From the NCBI GenBank assembly GCA_014529385.2, contig CM043944.1, positions 177,602,240 to 177,666,239 of the forward strand: a DNA stretch of 64,000 bases, given 5' to 3'. This stretch comes from Adiantum capillus-veneris (Eukaryota; Streptophyta; Polypodiopsida; Polypodiales; Pteridaceae). The notes under the pieces were generated by a model, which ran no database searches, was not told where the DNA came from, and saw nothing but the letters and a program-made list of their open reading frames with translations. Each line of letters starts with the position of its first letter. Position 1 is the first letter of the stretch. Below, in pieces: positions 11,252 to 21,560 of the stretch. The position numbers and the translations under genes were made by a program.

Positions 11252-12514
11252 GATGGGGGCTTTTCACAAGCCAAGCTCCCATACCCCTCTTCTCTCGTCC
11301 CCACCCCATGAAAACCCCCTCTTAGGGAGGGAGTGATAAAAGAAATTGGAAAAAAGTAAGAAAAAAATAAAGTATGATTATGTAAATATATGAGAAAGGT
11401 AAAATAGGCCACCTCATGCCTGCGGGGCAGCCCATCCCCACCTTGCCTCCTTTTTCTTCACTGTTGCCCCACCGTGTGTCCCTTTTCCTCTCCTCCACTC
11501 AAAAGGTCAACCCCCTCTCTCTTCCCCTTGTCCTTTCTCCTTTCTCTCTCCCCTCAAGCTACCCCACCTCTCACCAATAATGCATTATAACTCACCAATA
11601 ATGCACCCTAACTCACATGCAACTTATGCTATCTTCCAAAATAGTATACCCCACCTCCCCTTTCTCTCTCCTATCATATCCCATGACCCAAATACCCCCC
11701 TCTCTCTCTAAAGGGCGCCATGTCTCTTGTCTTGTAGCTAAATAACCTCCCCCACACTCACACACACTTAGTTTCACTGAAAACGGTGCCCACAGACCCA
11801 TCCCCACCCGGTGGTTACCTGATTTTTCTTGTGTTCACACACATCTGCACACAGATTCACCTCTGAACACACTCCCCTCTCTCCCCTCTTGTAATTACTT
11901 TATTCTCCATGTCACCTCTCACTTTTTTTCATCAACCCATCTCTCTCTCTTAGTCTCTCTCTCATGAGACTGCTGTTCTGGCACATATACACACAGCCAG
12001 ACAAGTGGGGCCCACAGTCACATGACCTATGTAGATAATGATTTCTTCATTTCTAAATTCTAGAATTCCTCCCCCCCTCCTCCCCTATATAAAGAGGGGT
12101 CACCATCACACTAAAGACACACAACATCACCAAAGAACACACTATGCACTGTGTGTGCCTAGTGCACACACACACACCCACACCCACACCATCACCATCA
12201 CCGCAATCACCATGCTTGTCTTGAGCATGACCTCTACACCCTTGGCTACGGAAGATGAAGGGCAACTAAATGAAGGATGATGGCCATAATCCTCGTGAGA
12301 GTCTTCTCCATCAACTCCCACCTATCCGCCATGTGCTCTACCACTCTCTCCCTTCTGATTCCCCTACCCTATGCTCCCCATTTCATCGCCTTATTCTCTA
12401 AATAAAGCTTGAGGTTTTGTGAGTATGTTTTCTTGCAATGTTTTGCCCATGTGAGGTGTGCGGAATTGCCATCCTTTTGTGGTGCCTAAATACTAAGCCG
12501 CTATACCCCCTCCC

Positions 12515-12560
<46 letters not shown>

Positions 12561-12769
12561 GATCTCATTCCCTTTCCTCTTCATCATTACTCCCAAGCAT
12601 CCATCTCTCTTGGATGAAAACTTTGTTATGGTGGTGTGTTATTTGCGTCCTAGCCGCTGAAGCTAGGTGGTGCCCCCTGTTTGCTTTACCATGACAGGCT
12701 CGAGGCACGCCATTCGGTCCCCGGTGTTTTAGAGGCCGTCGGGGTTCGGGGTTCGCTTTGCTCCCGTCA
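11251..12769 (+). repeat. 5' LTR
   Basis: Runs from TGATGGGGGC to CTCCCGTCA. Pyrimidine-rich upstream part, TATA box at 12086-12094, AATAAA at 12401-12406, a (CT)n run near 12512-12556 and a GC-rich end. Matches 16631-18197 almost base for base. Confidence 0.95.
12086..12094 (+). promoter_or_regulatory. LTR TATA box
   Basis: TATATAAAG set in CCCC...GGGG. The same box is at 17466-17474 in the 3' LTR. It is the likely core promoter driving genomic RNA of the element, with the CACACA-rich tract downstream as the start of the transcript. Confidence 0.75.
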
Positions 12770-12771
12770 TT

Positions 12772-12789
12772 TGGAGCCCCCACTGAGGA
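12772..12789 (+). other. Putative primer binding site
   Basis: TGGAGCCCCCACTGAGG begins two bases after the LTR end. It starts with TGG as expected for pairing to a tRNA 3' CCA, but it is not the usual Met-tRNA site and I cannot assign the tRNA. Confidence 0.5.
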
Positions 12790-12844
12790 GGGCTTTCTAA
12801 GACCCTTCAGTTTACAATGCTGAAAGTGTCGCCCACTATCAATC

Positions 12845-13093
12845 ATGGACGAATGGTTGAAGGAATTTTTTAACTGGAGGACGGAAGAAGAAGAGACGAA
12901 GGAGGCACTAGGCGCATTTATTGAGGTGCTACTGCCAGGCTGCAGTGTCGTCAACATTCAAGAGGTAAATTCTCCATCTCGTGTCACTCGTTCTAACTAT
13001 AAATTGAGAGCATCAGGTGGGGGGTCAGTGAAGTGCCATCACTATTGTCAACCAAGGCACACTGTCAATGAGTGCCAGCAACGAAGGCAGTGA
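12845..13093 (+). CDS. Small ORF with degenerate zinc knuckle
   Basis: 82 codons. The C-terminal part contains KCHHYCQPRHTVNEC, which resembles a retroviral zinc knuckle with aberrant spacing (CX3CX3HX4C). It precedes ORF1 and gag, an unusual place for a nucleocapsid finger, so it may be a displaced remnant or part of a leader protein. Confidence 0.35.
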   Translation: MDEWLKEFFNWRTEEEETKEALGAFIEVLLPGCSVVNIQEVNSPSRVTRSNYKLRASGGGSVKCHHYCQPRHTVNECQQRRQ

Positions 13094-13273
13094 AAGGGCT
13101 GAAGTCATCTACATCGACATTCATTGCAAAGAAGTCATTCACATCAAGGAAGGGAAGCAAACGGTGAGACCTCTTTTCCCTAAAGAAACTACAGTCAAAG
13201 TTATAACTCCAAAGTGGCCTAACGAGGCTGCTCAAGCCAAAGGCAAGGAGAAGATAAGCCAGTCTAGAAACAC

Positions 13274-13804
13274 ATGACCCCGAAGGGAGAAGCATCTAGC
13301 CAAGCAAGTGCTTCAAGCTCAGAAAGCCGGGTTGTACCCAGTTTGCCAAAGAGGAAGTCATCCGAAGCTAAGCGGCGAAAGGTCGCCTACCGATTTGCAC
13401 GACGCATGCGAGTGCTACCAATCCACTTCGACAATCCGGAAGAAGAAGTGGTAAGAAGATTCCCATGTCCTAGAGAAGAGTGGTTCAGCTACTGCTCTCG
13501 CTGTTTTGGAAAGAGAGTGGAGAATCTTCCTCCTCTCCCTGTACAACTTATCCTGAAGAAGCTCTCTACCACGGGAGAAACCCAGTGGGCTGGGGACGAG
13601 TTGCAACTGAATGGAGTAGAATTCATGCAACACGCCGACTACGGAAATTACCTGCAATTGTTGTTAGCCAAGAGGTTGGGAGTGGTCAGACGCGTCGCCA
13701 TCACCCCGTACGTGCTAAGCAACGAAGGAAAGGTAGAGCCCATGAAAGGCGACGACCTCTTGTGGATGTGCCGACTCATCAACACTGGCACGATAAGAGT
13801 ATAA
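13274..13804 (+). CDS. ORF1 upstream of gag
   Basis: 176 codons, starting ATG at 13274. The N-terminus is Ser/Lys-rich with a basic stretch (KRKSSEAKRRKVAYRFARR) that could act in nuclear or RNA binding; the rest is globular with no domain I can name. An extra ORF before gag is known from the Ogre/Tat lineage, and that fits the Tat-like features elsewhere in this element. Function unknown. It is intact, although small overlapping frames exist. Confidence 0.5.
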   Translation: MTPKGEASSQASASSSESRVVPSLPKRKSSEAKRRKVAYRFARRMRVLPIHFDNPEEEVVRRFPCPREEWFSYCSRCFGKRVENLPPLPVQLILKKLSTTGETQWAGDELQLNGVEFMQHADYGNYLQLLLAKRLGVVRRVAITPYVLSNEGKVEPMKGDDLLWMCRLINTGTIRV

Positions 13805-14112
13805 GTAAGTATTTCATCCTTTGTGCATGATGGAAAACGGGCCAACGGCATTCCCGTTCAGATTCTTGCAGCATATGCATGTGAATATCTATGTAGATAG
13901 GAAAGTCTTCTACCAACAGAAGATCGTACACCTATTCGGTGCGGCGGTACTAGGAGAAATCCTCAATTCCCCGAACCCTATCATTCTCCCCATATTAGAT
14001 TACCATCATTCCTTTAATGTTTCTATCTTTATCTTGTTTTAACCTATCCACCCACCCTTGTAAAAAAGAAAAAAAGAAAAAAAAGAGGTTTGTAATTTCC
14101 TGAGTCACTACC

Positions 14113-14553
14113 ATGGCAAGTGTTTCTTTCCCCACGTTCAGTGGAAAGAAGGGAGAGGATCTCACCACCGACTTTTTGGATGATTTCGACATTGCTTGTA
14201 TCGTCTCCAACAAAGATGACGATGCTTCACGACTTAGAATTTCTCCTCTACTGATGAAAGTAGGGGCCAAGTCCTGGTATAATGCATTGCCCCAGGCCAC
14301 CAAGAATGCATGGGATGTGTTAATGGCTACTTTTGTAAAGAGTTTTGGTGGAGGCACAACCTCGGAGAGGCTATGGCAGTTACTGAAAGAATTAAAGCAG
14401 GGACGCCTGCTGGAGTATGCCACCTACGAGTCCAAATTTGTGGACTTATGGGAGAGATGGGTTGCCTCGCTGGAGGAAGGTGAAGGAGCGCCTAATTTCC
14501 TAAAAAGGACCGTTTCATTGCTGGTCTATGGTCGCCACTTAGAGAGAAGGTGA
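14113..14553 (+). CDS. gag: Gag, capsid (Retrotrans_gag-type domain)
   Basis: 146 codons from an ATG in good context (ACCATGGCA). Contains the hallmark WYNALPQATKNAWDVLMATF followed by RLWQLLKELKQGRLLEYATYESKF, the pattern of the plant retrotransposon gag family: Trp-rich start, helical middle and an Arg/Gln-rich end. It would assemble virus-like particles in the cytoplasm. The frame stops at 14553 and gag sequence continues in the next frame (14550-14786), so a frameshift interrupts the original longer protein. Confidence 0.8.
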   Translation: MASVSFPTFSGKKGEDLTTDFLDDFDIACIVSNKDDDASRLRISPLLMKVGAKSWYNALPQATKNAWDVLMATFVKSFGGGTTSERLWQLLKELKQGRLLEYATYESKFVDLWERWVASLEEGEGAPNFLKRTVSLLVYGRHLERR

Positions 14554-14960
14554 AGGGAAGGTTTCCTGCAACATATGAGTTGGCAGTCAAAGTAGCCCGC
14601 CTTAAAGACAAGAAGCTACGCATGCAAGCAAGAGTAAACGAGTCTGAGGAAACAAGCTCGATACAACCAACCCTAGTGACTGCAACAGCCAATCATAGAG
14701 TCCAACCGCAGGAGGCATTAGAAGAGCAAGACCTACTGAGTCCTATCACCACCCAACTAGAGAGTTTATCTGTGCATCTGGTGTAGCAAGGGCATACACC
14801 TGTCAGGAACCTAGAACAAGGAAGAGGACAATGAAGGAAGAACCCAGAGTACCACCGTTACAAATACGGGGAAGATGGCCATGAAATGTACTACTGCCCA
14901 CACCCGAGGAGGCAGAATTTCAATAGAGGGGGGAGACAGAATCAGATATCTCCACCAAGA
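14550..14960 (+). pseudogene. Gag C-terminal part with broken zinc knuckle
   Basis: 14550-14786 continues the capsid helices (PATYELAVKVARLKDKKLRM). After a stop, about 14840-14910 reads HRYKYGEDGHEMYYC: the spacing to His and last Cys is that of a CX2CX4HX4C knuckle, but the first two Cys are Arg and Tyr. Zinc binding by this copy is therefore unlikely. Confidence 0.6.
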
Positions 14961-15059
14961 GCAAGACCTCTGCCACTCAGGCAACCAATCCCACCTGTTC
15001 AAATCACACCACTAGCGGTGCAACCACAGCTGGCCACACCAATTCGACGCTAGTCACCA

Positions 15060-15959
15060 ATGCAACCACCACCACAATCACCACTTACAATCATCCTACG
15101 CCCACCACCAATTGGTACCCGCACACCAAGTATCATTGGTCTTGCAGAAGAGGTCAAGATGAGTGTAACAAAAGAAGGATTAAGTAAGAAGACTATTCAA
15201 AGAACTGAAGCAGTGGAACAAGAGGTTAAAGAATCAAAAGATGCTACCCAGGTGGGGGAGGTAAGTCAAGAAAATTGTGTTACAAATGTGAGTACATCTT
15301 TAACCTTGGATGAAATAGGCACCAAAGCGATCAATCGACATCATTGGGCAGTAAGGATAAGAAGGTGTAAAGTGTTGATTAGGCCTCGTCAGAGTAAGAG
15401 GAATGCAAAGGTCATGAAAGATACAAGAGAAGAGGAAAACCAGCCTGTTAGCAAGGCTTTGCAGAAGATGGACAACATATCAAGCAAAGGGGAGGGCTTT
15501 GAAAATGGAAGCCTGTGCACCAGCATGGACCCAGGACAGTGTAGTAAGCTAAAGGAATCTTGCATCAAGGCAGTTTCACATGAGGACCATAACGAAGAGG
15601 TAAGTATGACTGAAGGTTTGGAGTTGAATATTTCTCCAGAGGCTTGGCAGCCGAGCAAGATTTTATTGTGTAGTGTTATAGACTTGGAGATGGGTAATGC
15701 CTCTAGTCTACTGAAGGGTGTTATAAACTTGGAGATGGGTAATGCCTCCAGTTTATGTGAGGATGTTCATAGTAAGTTTGATGATCAATATGTTGCCAAC
15801 CTTTTAAGGATGTTCCAAACTCCTCCACAACACAACATTGTGTTTGCATGGGATGCATCAGACCTATGGCTATGGCTAGCCGCTATAACATATAGAGAGA
15901 AGATCAGCATGGAGATAAGAGCAAAGGAGCCATGGATAGACAAAAGACTGATAGAATGA
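15060..15959 (+). CDS. Unidentified 299-codon ORF in the Tat-related element
   Basis: Pro-rich start (QPPPQSP), then a Lys/Glu/Ser-rich middle with a duplicated segment (DLEMGNASSL and NLEMGNASSL, encoded near 15680-15755), and a more hydrophobic C-terminal part including FAWDASDLWLWLAAITY. I find no protease, reverse transcriptase or integrase motif. It occupies the place where pol should be, so it may be sequence acquired or scrambled during loss of pol. Confidence 0.4.
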   Translation: MQPPPQSPLTIILRPPPIGTRTPSIIGLAEEVKMSVTKEGLSKKTIQRTEAVEQEVKESKDATQVGEVSQENCVTNVSTSLTLDEIGTKAINRHHWAVRIRRCKVLIRPRQSKRNAKVMKDTREEENQPVSKALQKMDNISSKGEGFENGSLCTSMDPGQCSKLKESCIKAVSHEDHNEEVSMTEGLELNISPEAWQPSKILLCSVIDLEMGNASSLLKGVINLEMGNASSLCEDVHSKFDDQYVANLLRMFQTPPQHNIVFAWDASDLWLWLAAITYREKISMEIRAKEPWIDKRLIE

Positions 15960-15983
15960 AAGAATGAAGACCTCATTCCCAAT

Positions 15984-16565
15984 TTGGTACAATTTTTTAC
16001 AAAGAGTGCATCCTCTCTTTGGAGAAAGGTAAGTGGTTTACCCTTGTATTTAAGCCGCAAGGTAGGTGGCTTGCTATTAGCATCAATAAAGGAAGCTGAC
16101 ATGTTTGAGCACACCCAAAAGAAGCATGATATGCTTGCAGTTTTTTCTAGTCATGGCAGTAAGAACGACTCTGAAGACAGCTTGAGCTCACCACACCAAC
16201 AAGGCGGCCATATATGGTGGATTCTTGGTACACTCTTGGGAATCATAATTTTCGGTTCCGTCTTTGCAGGAGCCAAGATGCTCATTTCCCCTCTCGCTAC
16301 TGGTGGTTACAAATTTGGTCCAATTTGGCATGCAAATTTTATTGTTCGGACACTGCAGACAATGATCCTTTTTTTCACTTGGGATCCAGGAGGACACTGG
16401 CACAAAGTTCTGGAAGCCATGGGATTCCCCTTTAATCAACCGACACTATTCCAAGAAACAAGATATCACCCGGACCTGTTACAGATTAACGAATATCCCA
16501 GAAATCTCACCAATGGCCAAATGGAATGGATAGTTCAGAAGGCAACTCGATATCGGATCCTATAG
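15984..16565 (+). CDS. ORF with predicted membrane segment, ending in pol stub
   Basis: 193 codons. Residues about 73-97 (HIWWILGTLLGIIIFGSVFAG) form a convincing single transmembrane helix, preceded by a Ser/Asp-rich stretch and followed by a moderately hydrophobic segment (IVRTLQTMILFFTW). The last about 15 residues resemble the polyprotein linker after the archaeal-type RNase H of the element at 48.9 kb. Envelope-like ORFs are known in some Athila/Tat elements, but nothing here proves homology to them. Alternatively it is a captured host segment fused to a pol stub. Confidence 0.45.
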   Translation: MVQFFTKSASSLWRKVSGLPLYLSRKVGGLLLASIKEADMFEHTQKKHDMLAVFSSHGSKNDSEDSLSSPHQQGGHIWWILGTLLGIIIFGSVFAGAKMLISPLATGGYKFGPIWHANFIVRTLQTMILFFTWDPGGHWHKVLEAMGFPFNQPTLFQETRYHPDLLQINEYPRNLTNGQMEWIVQKATRYRIL

Positions 16566-16589
16566 CTAAGCGGAAGAAGAAATAGATGA

Positions 16590-16630
16590 GCTAGAGGCAT
16601 GAATGCCTCTAGCAAAAACGGGAGGGCTAA
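16590..16630 (+). promoter_or_regulatory. Terminal hairpin and polypurine tract
   Basis: GCTAGAGGCA-TGAA-TGCCTCTAGC (16590-16613) is a perfect 10-bp stem with a 4-nt loop, immediately followed by the purine-rich AAAAACGGGAGGGCTAA that primes plus-strand DNA. A similar hairpin and tract occur in the element at 50.1 kb. Confidence 0.8.
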
Positions 16631-17949
16631 TGATGGGGGCTTTTCACAAGCCAAGCTCCCATACCCCTCTTCTCTCGTCCCCACCCCATGAAAACCCCCT
16701 CTTAGGGAGGGAGTGATAAAAGACATTGGAAAAAAGTAAGAAAAAAATAAAGTATGATTATGTAAATATATGAGAAAGGTAAAATAGGCCACCTCATGCC
16801 TGCGGGGCAGCCCATCCCCACCTTGCCTCCTTTTTCTTCACTGTTGCCCCGCCGTGTGTCCCTTTTCCTCTCCTCCACTCAAAAGGTCAACCCCCTCTCT
16901 CTTCCCCTTGTCCTTTCTCCTTTCTCTCTCCCCTCAAGCTACCCCACCACTCACCAATAATGCATTATAACTCACCAATAATGCACCCTAACTCACATGC
17001 AACTTATGCTATCTTCCAAAATAGTATACCCCACCCCCCCTTTCTCTCTCCTATCATATCCCATGACCCAAATATCCCCCCCTCTCTCTAAAGGGCGCCA
17101 TGTCTCTTGTCTTGTAGCTAAATAACCTCCCCCACACTCACACACACTCAGTTTCACTGAAAAAGGTGCCCACAAACCCATCCCCACCCGGTGATTACCT
17201 GATTTTTCTTGTGTTCACACACATCTGCACACAGATTCACCTCTGAACACACTCCCCTCTCTCCCCTCTTGTAATTACTTTATTCTCCATGTCACCTCTC
17301 ACTTTTTTTCATCAACCCATCTCTCTCTCTTAGTCTCTCTCTCATGAGACTGCTGTTCTGGCACATATACACACAGCCAGACAAGTGGGGCCCACAGTCA
17401 CATGGCCTATGTAGATAATGATTTCTTCATTTCTAAATTCTAGAATTCCTCCCCCCCTCCTCCCCTATATAAAGAGGGGTCACCATCACACTAAAGACAC
17501 ACAACATCACCAAAGAACACACTATGCACTGTGTGTGCCTAGTGCACACACACACACCCACACCATCACCATCACCGCAATCACCATGCTTGTCTTGAGC
17601 ATGACCTCTACACCCTTGGCTACGGAAGATGAAGGGAAACTAAATGAAGGATGATAGCCATAATCCTCGTGAGAGTCTTCGCCATCAACTCCCACCTATC
17701 CGCCATGTGCTCTACCACTCTCTCCCTTCTCATTCCCCTACCCTATGCTCCCCATTTCATCGCATTATTATTTAAATAAAGCTTGAGGTTTTGTGAGTAT
17801 GTTTTCTTGCAATGTTTTGCCCATGATAGGTGTGCAGAATCGCCACCTAGTCTTGTGTTTTGGAGTGAGCTTGTGTATGTGTGAAGGGTGTGCGGATTCG
17901 CCATCCTTTTGTGGTGCCTAAGTACTAAGCCACTATACCCCCTCCCTCA

Positions 17950-17984
<35 letters not shown>

Positions 17985-18197
17985 ACTTGATCTCTTTCCT
18001 TTTCCTCTTCATCATTACTCCCAAGCATCCATCTCTCTTGGATGAAAACTTTGTTATGGTGGTGTGTTGTTTGCGTCCTAGCCGCTGAAGCTAGGTGGTG
18101 CCCCCTGTTTGCTTTATCATGACAGGCTCGAGCCGCGCCATTCGGTCCCCAGTGTTTTAGAGGCCGTCGAGGTTCGGGGTTCGCTTTGATCCCGTCA
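16631..18197 (+). repeat. 3' LTR
   Basis: From TGATGGGGGC to GATCCCGTCA. AATAAA at 17775-17780. Relative to the 5' LTR it has about 60 bp extra after 17823, where a GTGTGCRGAATCGCCA motif is duplicated, and a shorter (CT)n run. Confidence 0.95.
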
Positions 18198-18525
18198 ATG
18201 GTAGTCCCAAGACATAGCAATCACACTAGACCTCCATGGTTATCAGTTTGAGAAGAGACACTTGGTGAGAGATGTCCAAAAATTTCAAGTCATAATTTGT
18301 GTTACCATATACATGTGGTAGTGATGTGTGTGAACACACTAGGACTGCCGAGGCATTTTTTCTCTCTTTAGGAGGTATTTTCCCCCATGCACTGTATATA
18401 CGCCCATCACTCTAGGGCTATCTATCTTTCCATTGCACACTAAGTAATACACTCTCTATTGTGTGCCTTAAGCTTCCTTTGTCTTCTCCAAGCTGTGTGT
18501 TTTCTTGCAACCCTAATTCCAACAA
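18198..18525 (+). repeat. Copia-like LTR (3' part)
   Basis: Sequence ending ...CCCTAATTCCAACA directly before a Met-tRNA primer site. TATA-like GTATATACG occurs near 18394. The start of this LTR is not defined, probably because the 7-kb element inserted into it or just before it. Confidence 0.5.
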
Positions 18526-18538
18526 TTGGTATCAGAGC
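18526..18538 (+). other. Primer binding site (Met-tRNA type)
   Basis: TTGGTATCAGAGC, an exact match to the usual plant initiator-Met PBS. It marks the start of the internal region of a plus-strand copia element. Confidence 0.85.
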
Positions 18539-18851
18539 AAGTTGCGTCTTCTTGGGCTTAGTCGCCAGCAGCTCGAACACACCCCTTCTCGCTTTGTTGG
18601 GTTTCAATGAGCTTTGGAGAGCGTTTATAGGTCGACAAATTTTTTGATTCGGGCTCATTTTGGCCGCAGTTTCCACTACAAGCAGGTCTGCACATGCAAT
18701 TTTGTCACTTAGTGAAAAAAAATTGTCAGTGCTATTTTCTACATAACAGGTCCTATATAGTCTATTGTGGGTTGTGCTATATAGAACATGCTAGGCTCAC
18801 TTAGTTTCTCCTCATTTTGGGCAGTTTTCACATCAGATGCATACATTTTCC

Positions 18852-19640
18852 ATGGCTAACAACAACATAGATGTGTTGAAGATGTTTGCTGCTGAGGACA
18901 GGTTGGATGGGGACAATTACCCTACGTGGACTTACATGATGCAACATGTTCTTTTGTCAAGGGCATCTGAAATGTTATGGAGAGAATTGATGTACGTCTT
19001 GGTTCTAAGGATGTAGTCAATATTGGGGATGTTGCAGGTCTTGCTGCAAGAATGCTATTAGAGTTGTTTTGCCTCCTACAAAACAAGCTTGTTGGGATGT
19101 AAAGGATGCACAGTCTCATGTGTTGATTGTGTTTTTTGTAAAGAGCACCATTAATCCTCACATTTGTTCAGCAAAATCTACAAAACAAGGTTTGGATATT
19201 GTGGCTGGTCTTTATACAAGCCGCAATGAGGAAAAAATTGCTTTGTTGCATAAAGAGCTGGAATCAAACATTATGCATGAGGAAGATGATATATACACTG
19301 GTCTCAAGGATACCAATGACCAACTTATTTTTGTAGGTGGAGTCATTTCAGATAGTTCCCGTGTGTAGAAATCTAGACTATTCTTGATGCCTTGCCATAT
19401 TTTTACCAAGCTTTTGCTAGTACTTGCAGACTTATGACCCAAGGAAATCCTGAAGTTTTCAAGTTCGATGCATTGTGAACATTGTTGTTGCAAGAGTCAC
19501 TTTCCAAAAAAGAAGGACTAGACAGCGTGCAATTGAACAGGCTTTTATTGCTTCTCAAAGAAATGGTGGTAGTAGCAATGAAACAACTTCTTATGGTTTT
19601 GCTGCGAGTGGCAAAAAAGACCATATTAGGTAAAGTGGGA
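18852..19640 (+). pseudogene. Copia gag (UBN2-type), broken
   Basis: Starts MANNNIDVLKMFAAEDRLDG followed by DNYPTWTYMMQHVLL, the diagnostic N-terminus of plant copia gag. Later fragments in shifting frames include EKIALLHKELE and VGGVISDSSRV (19069-19368) and LLQESLSKK (19482 on), typical of the C-terminal half of the UBN2 domain. At least three frame changes or stops. The element loses similarity at about 19640, before protease. Confidence 0.8.
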
Positions 19641-19859
19641 AAATCCCAATTCCCAGGTTGGACAACTTTCAATATATCATGTATAAAATATAGAGATTTT
19701 GTCAAAAATTTGAGTTTTCTTAAGGTCTCATTCTACTTTATGCACATACAATACACAATGAAAACAACTAAAATATCATGGTTTCAATCAATTGGATTAT
19801 TAGGAGAGGAGTATATTGCATCGATTATCGTTGTCTATGTTCTACTGTCCTACCTACAA

Positions 19860-21560
19860 CTTATCTCAACATGGAGAGCTTGGTCTCTAGGTCCACCACT
19901 TGTCCAAGTTAATGTAAAAGTGACTCAAGGTTCACAACTTGTGAAAGCAAGGATCCATTGAGGAATACAATCCACTTGGCTATTTTTCCTTAATTTATTG
20001 CATGTGACATTTAAGCAAGGTCCACTTCTAATCTATAACTTCTTAATTTGAGGCATGGGGCATACATAAAATATGTAGCATATGATCTATTGCCTCATAG
20101 GAAGGTTGGTTTCAAGGTGCACTTATCCATGCTAGCCTATCTTGGAGAAATGATGGAGCTTGCTTCTCTCCTTGTTTCAATGGAGACTAGCTTGGACAAG
20201 TGGTGGACCTTTGCTTCTCTCTATGTTTCAATAGAGTTAGCTTGGACAAGTGGTGATCTTGGAACAAAACCCCCATGTAAAACATATCATGGGTATTCCA
20301 AGTTAGTAGAAAGATTACCATTTAAGATATAACCTTATAAGTTGGACAACTAGATCTTGGCTTGGAGAAATGGTGGACCTTTGATTCTCTCCATGTTTCA
20401 ATGGAGTCTATCTTGGAGAAATGGTGGAGCTTGCTTCTGTCCATGTTTCAATGGAGCCTAGCTTGAACAGTTGGTGGACCTTTGCTTCTCTCTATGTTTC
20501 AATAGAGTTAGCTTAGACATGTGGTGGATCTTCAAAATAAACCAACTACTATCAATGTTGCCTAGCTTGGACAAGTGGTGGAGTGTTTCTCTACTCCATG
20601 TTTCAATGGATCTTAGCTTGGACAAGTGTTGGACCTTAAAACAAAAACCCCATGTACAACATAGAATGGATTTTCTAGATTTCAATGGAGTCTAGCTTTA
20701 ACAAATGGTGGAGCTTGTCTTCATCCATGTTTCAATGAAACTAGCTTGGACAAGTGGTGGACCTTGTAACAAACCCTCCCATGTACAACATATCATTGGT
20801 TTTCTAAGTGATGGGAAGGAATACCATTCAAGATATCAACTTATAGCTTGGATAAGTAGTTGACTTTAAAACCAAATTCATCATAATACAATGAAATACA
20901 GGTCAGCCAATTCCTAAATCTTGAGACCAAACCTCCCATGCTATTAGAGATAATATATTGGATAAGTGGTGGACCTTCTATTATTTTCCCATGCCTAGTT
21001 TAGACAACCGGTACACTTCGCAGCTATAAAGGTTGGACGAGTTGTGGAGCCTTGTTTCTATCCATGTTTTAATGGATCCTAGCTTGGACAAGTGGTGGAC
21101 CTTGGAAAAAAGCTTCCATGAACAACATATATGAGGTTTTCCATGTTTTAATGGAACCTATCTTGGACAAATGGTGAAGCTTTCTTCTCTCCATGTTGAT
21201 TTTGGAACTACCTTAGACAAGTGGTTGAGCTTTTCTTTTCTACTCTTCATAATACAATGAAGTATATGTTGGTTACATGGTGAATCTTAAGGCCAAACCT
21301 CCCATTTTACTAGAGATGATAGGTTGGACAAGTGGATCAACCTTCTATCATTTCTCCATGACTATATTGGACAATTAGTAGACATAACATCTCTCTATGT
21401 TGTCTAGAGATGAGCTTGGACAAGTGATGGACCCTGCTTCTCTCTTCCCTTGGTTTACTAGTTTGAAGACTCAGTATATATACTTTCTTAGATCTAGCTT
21501 GAACAAGTGGTGGACCTTGCATCCACAATCTTAATTCAGTACAAAAAAGTATATGAAAAA
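19860..21560 (+). repeat. Satellite block 1 (plus orientation)
   Basis: Tandem, diverged monomers of about 50-51 bp built around CTTGGACAAGTGGTGGACCTT and CCATGTTTCAATGGAGCC. A few monomers near 19885-19950 are in reverse orientation. The long apparent frames here are a by-product of a 51-bp (17-codon) period and are not genes. Confidence 0.9.

Larger units (their letters stand above)
11251..18197 (+). mobile_element. Complete non-autonomous LTR retrotransposon, gag-bearing, Tat-related
   Basis: A 6.9-kb element with LTRs of 1519 and 1567 bp that differ only at scattered positions plus two length differences, so the insertion is recent. Its internal region holds an ORF1, a gag domain, two further ORFs and a polypurine tract but no reverse transcriptase, RNase H or integrase. 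The last ORF ends in QMEWIVQKATRYRI, resembling the RRWLARKATRYRI stretch that follows the second RNase H in the Tat-like element at 48.9 kb, and both elements share a hairpin before the polypurine tract. I infer a derivative mobilised by a related Tat-lineage element. Confidence 0.85.

Noticed and set aside
12038-12280. 80-codon frame in the 5' LTR repeated at 17418-17654
   Set aside because: It lies across the LTR TATA box and a CACA repeat and is duplicated only because the LTR is; the length differs by one repeat unit between copies.
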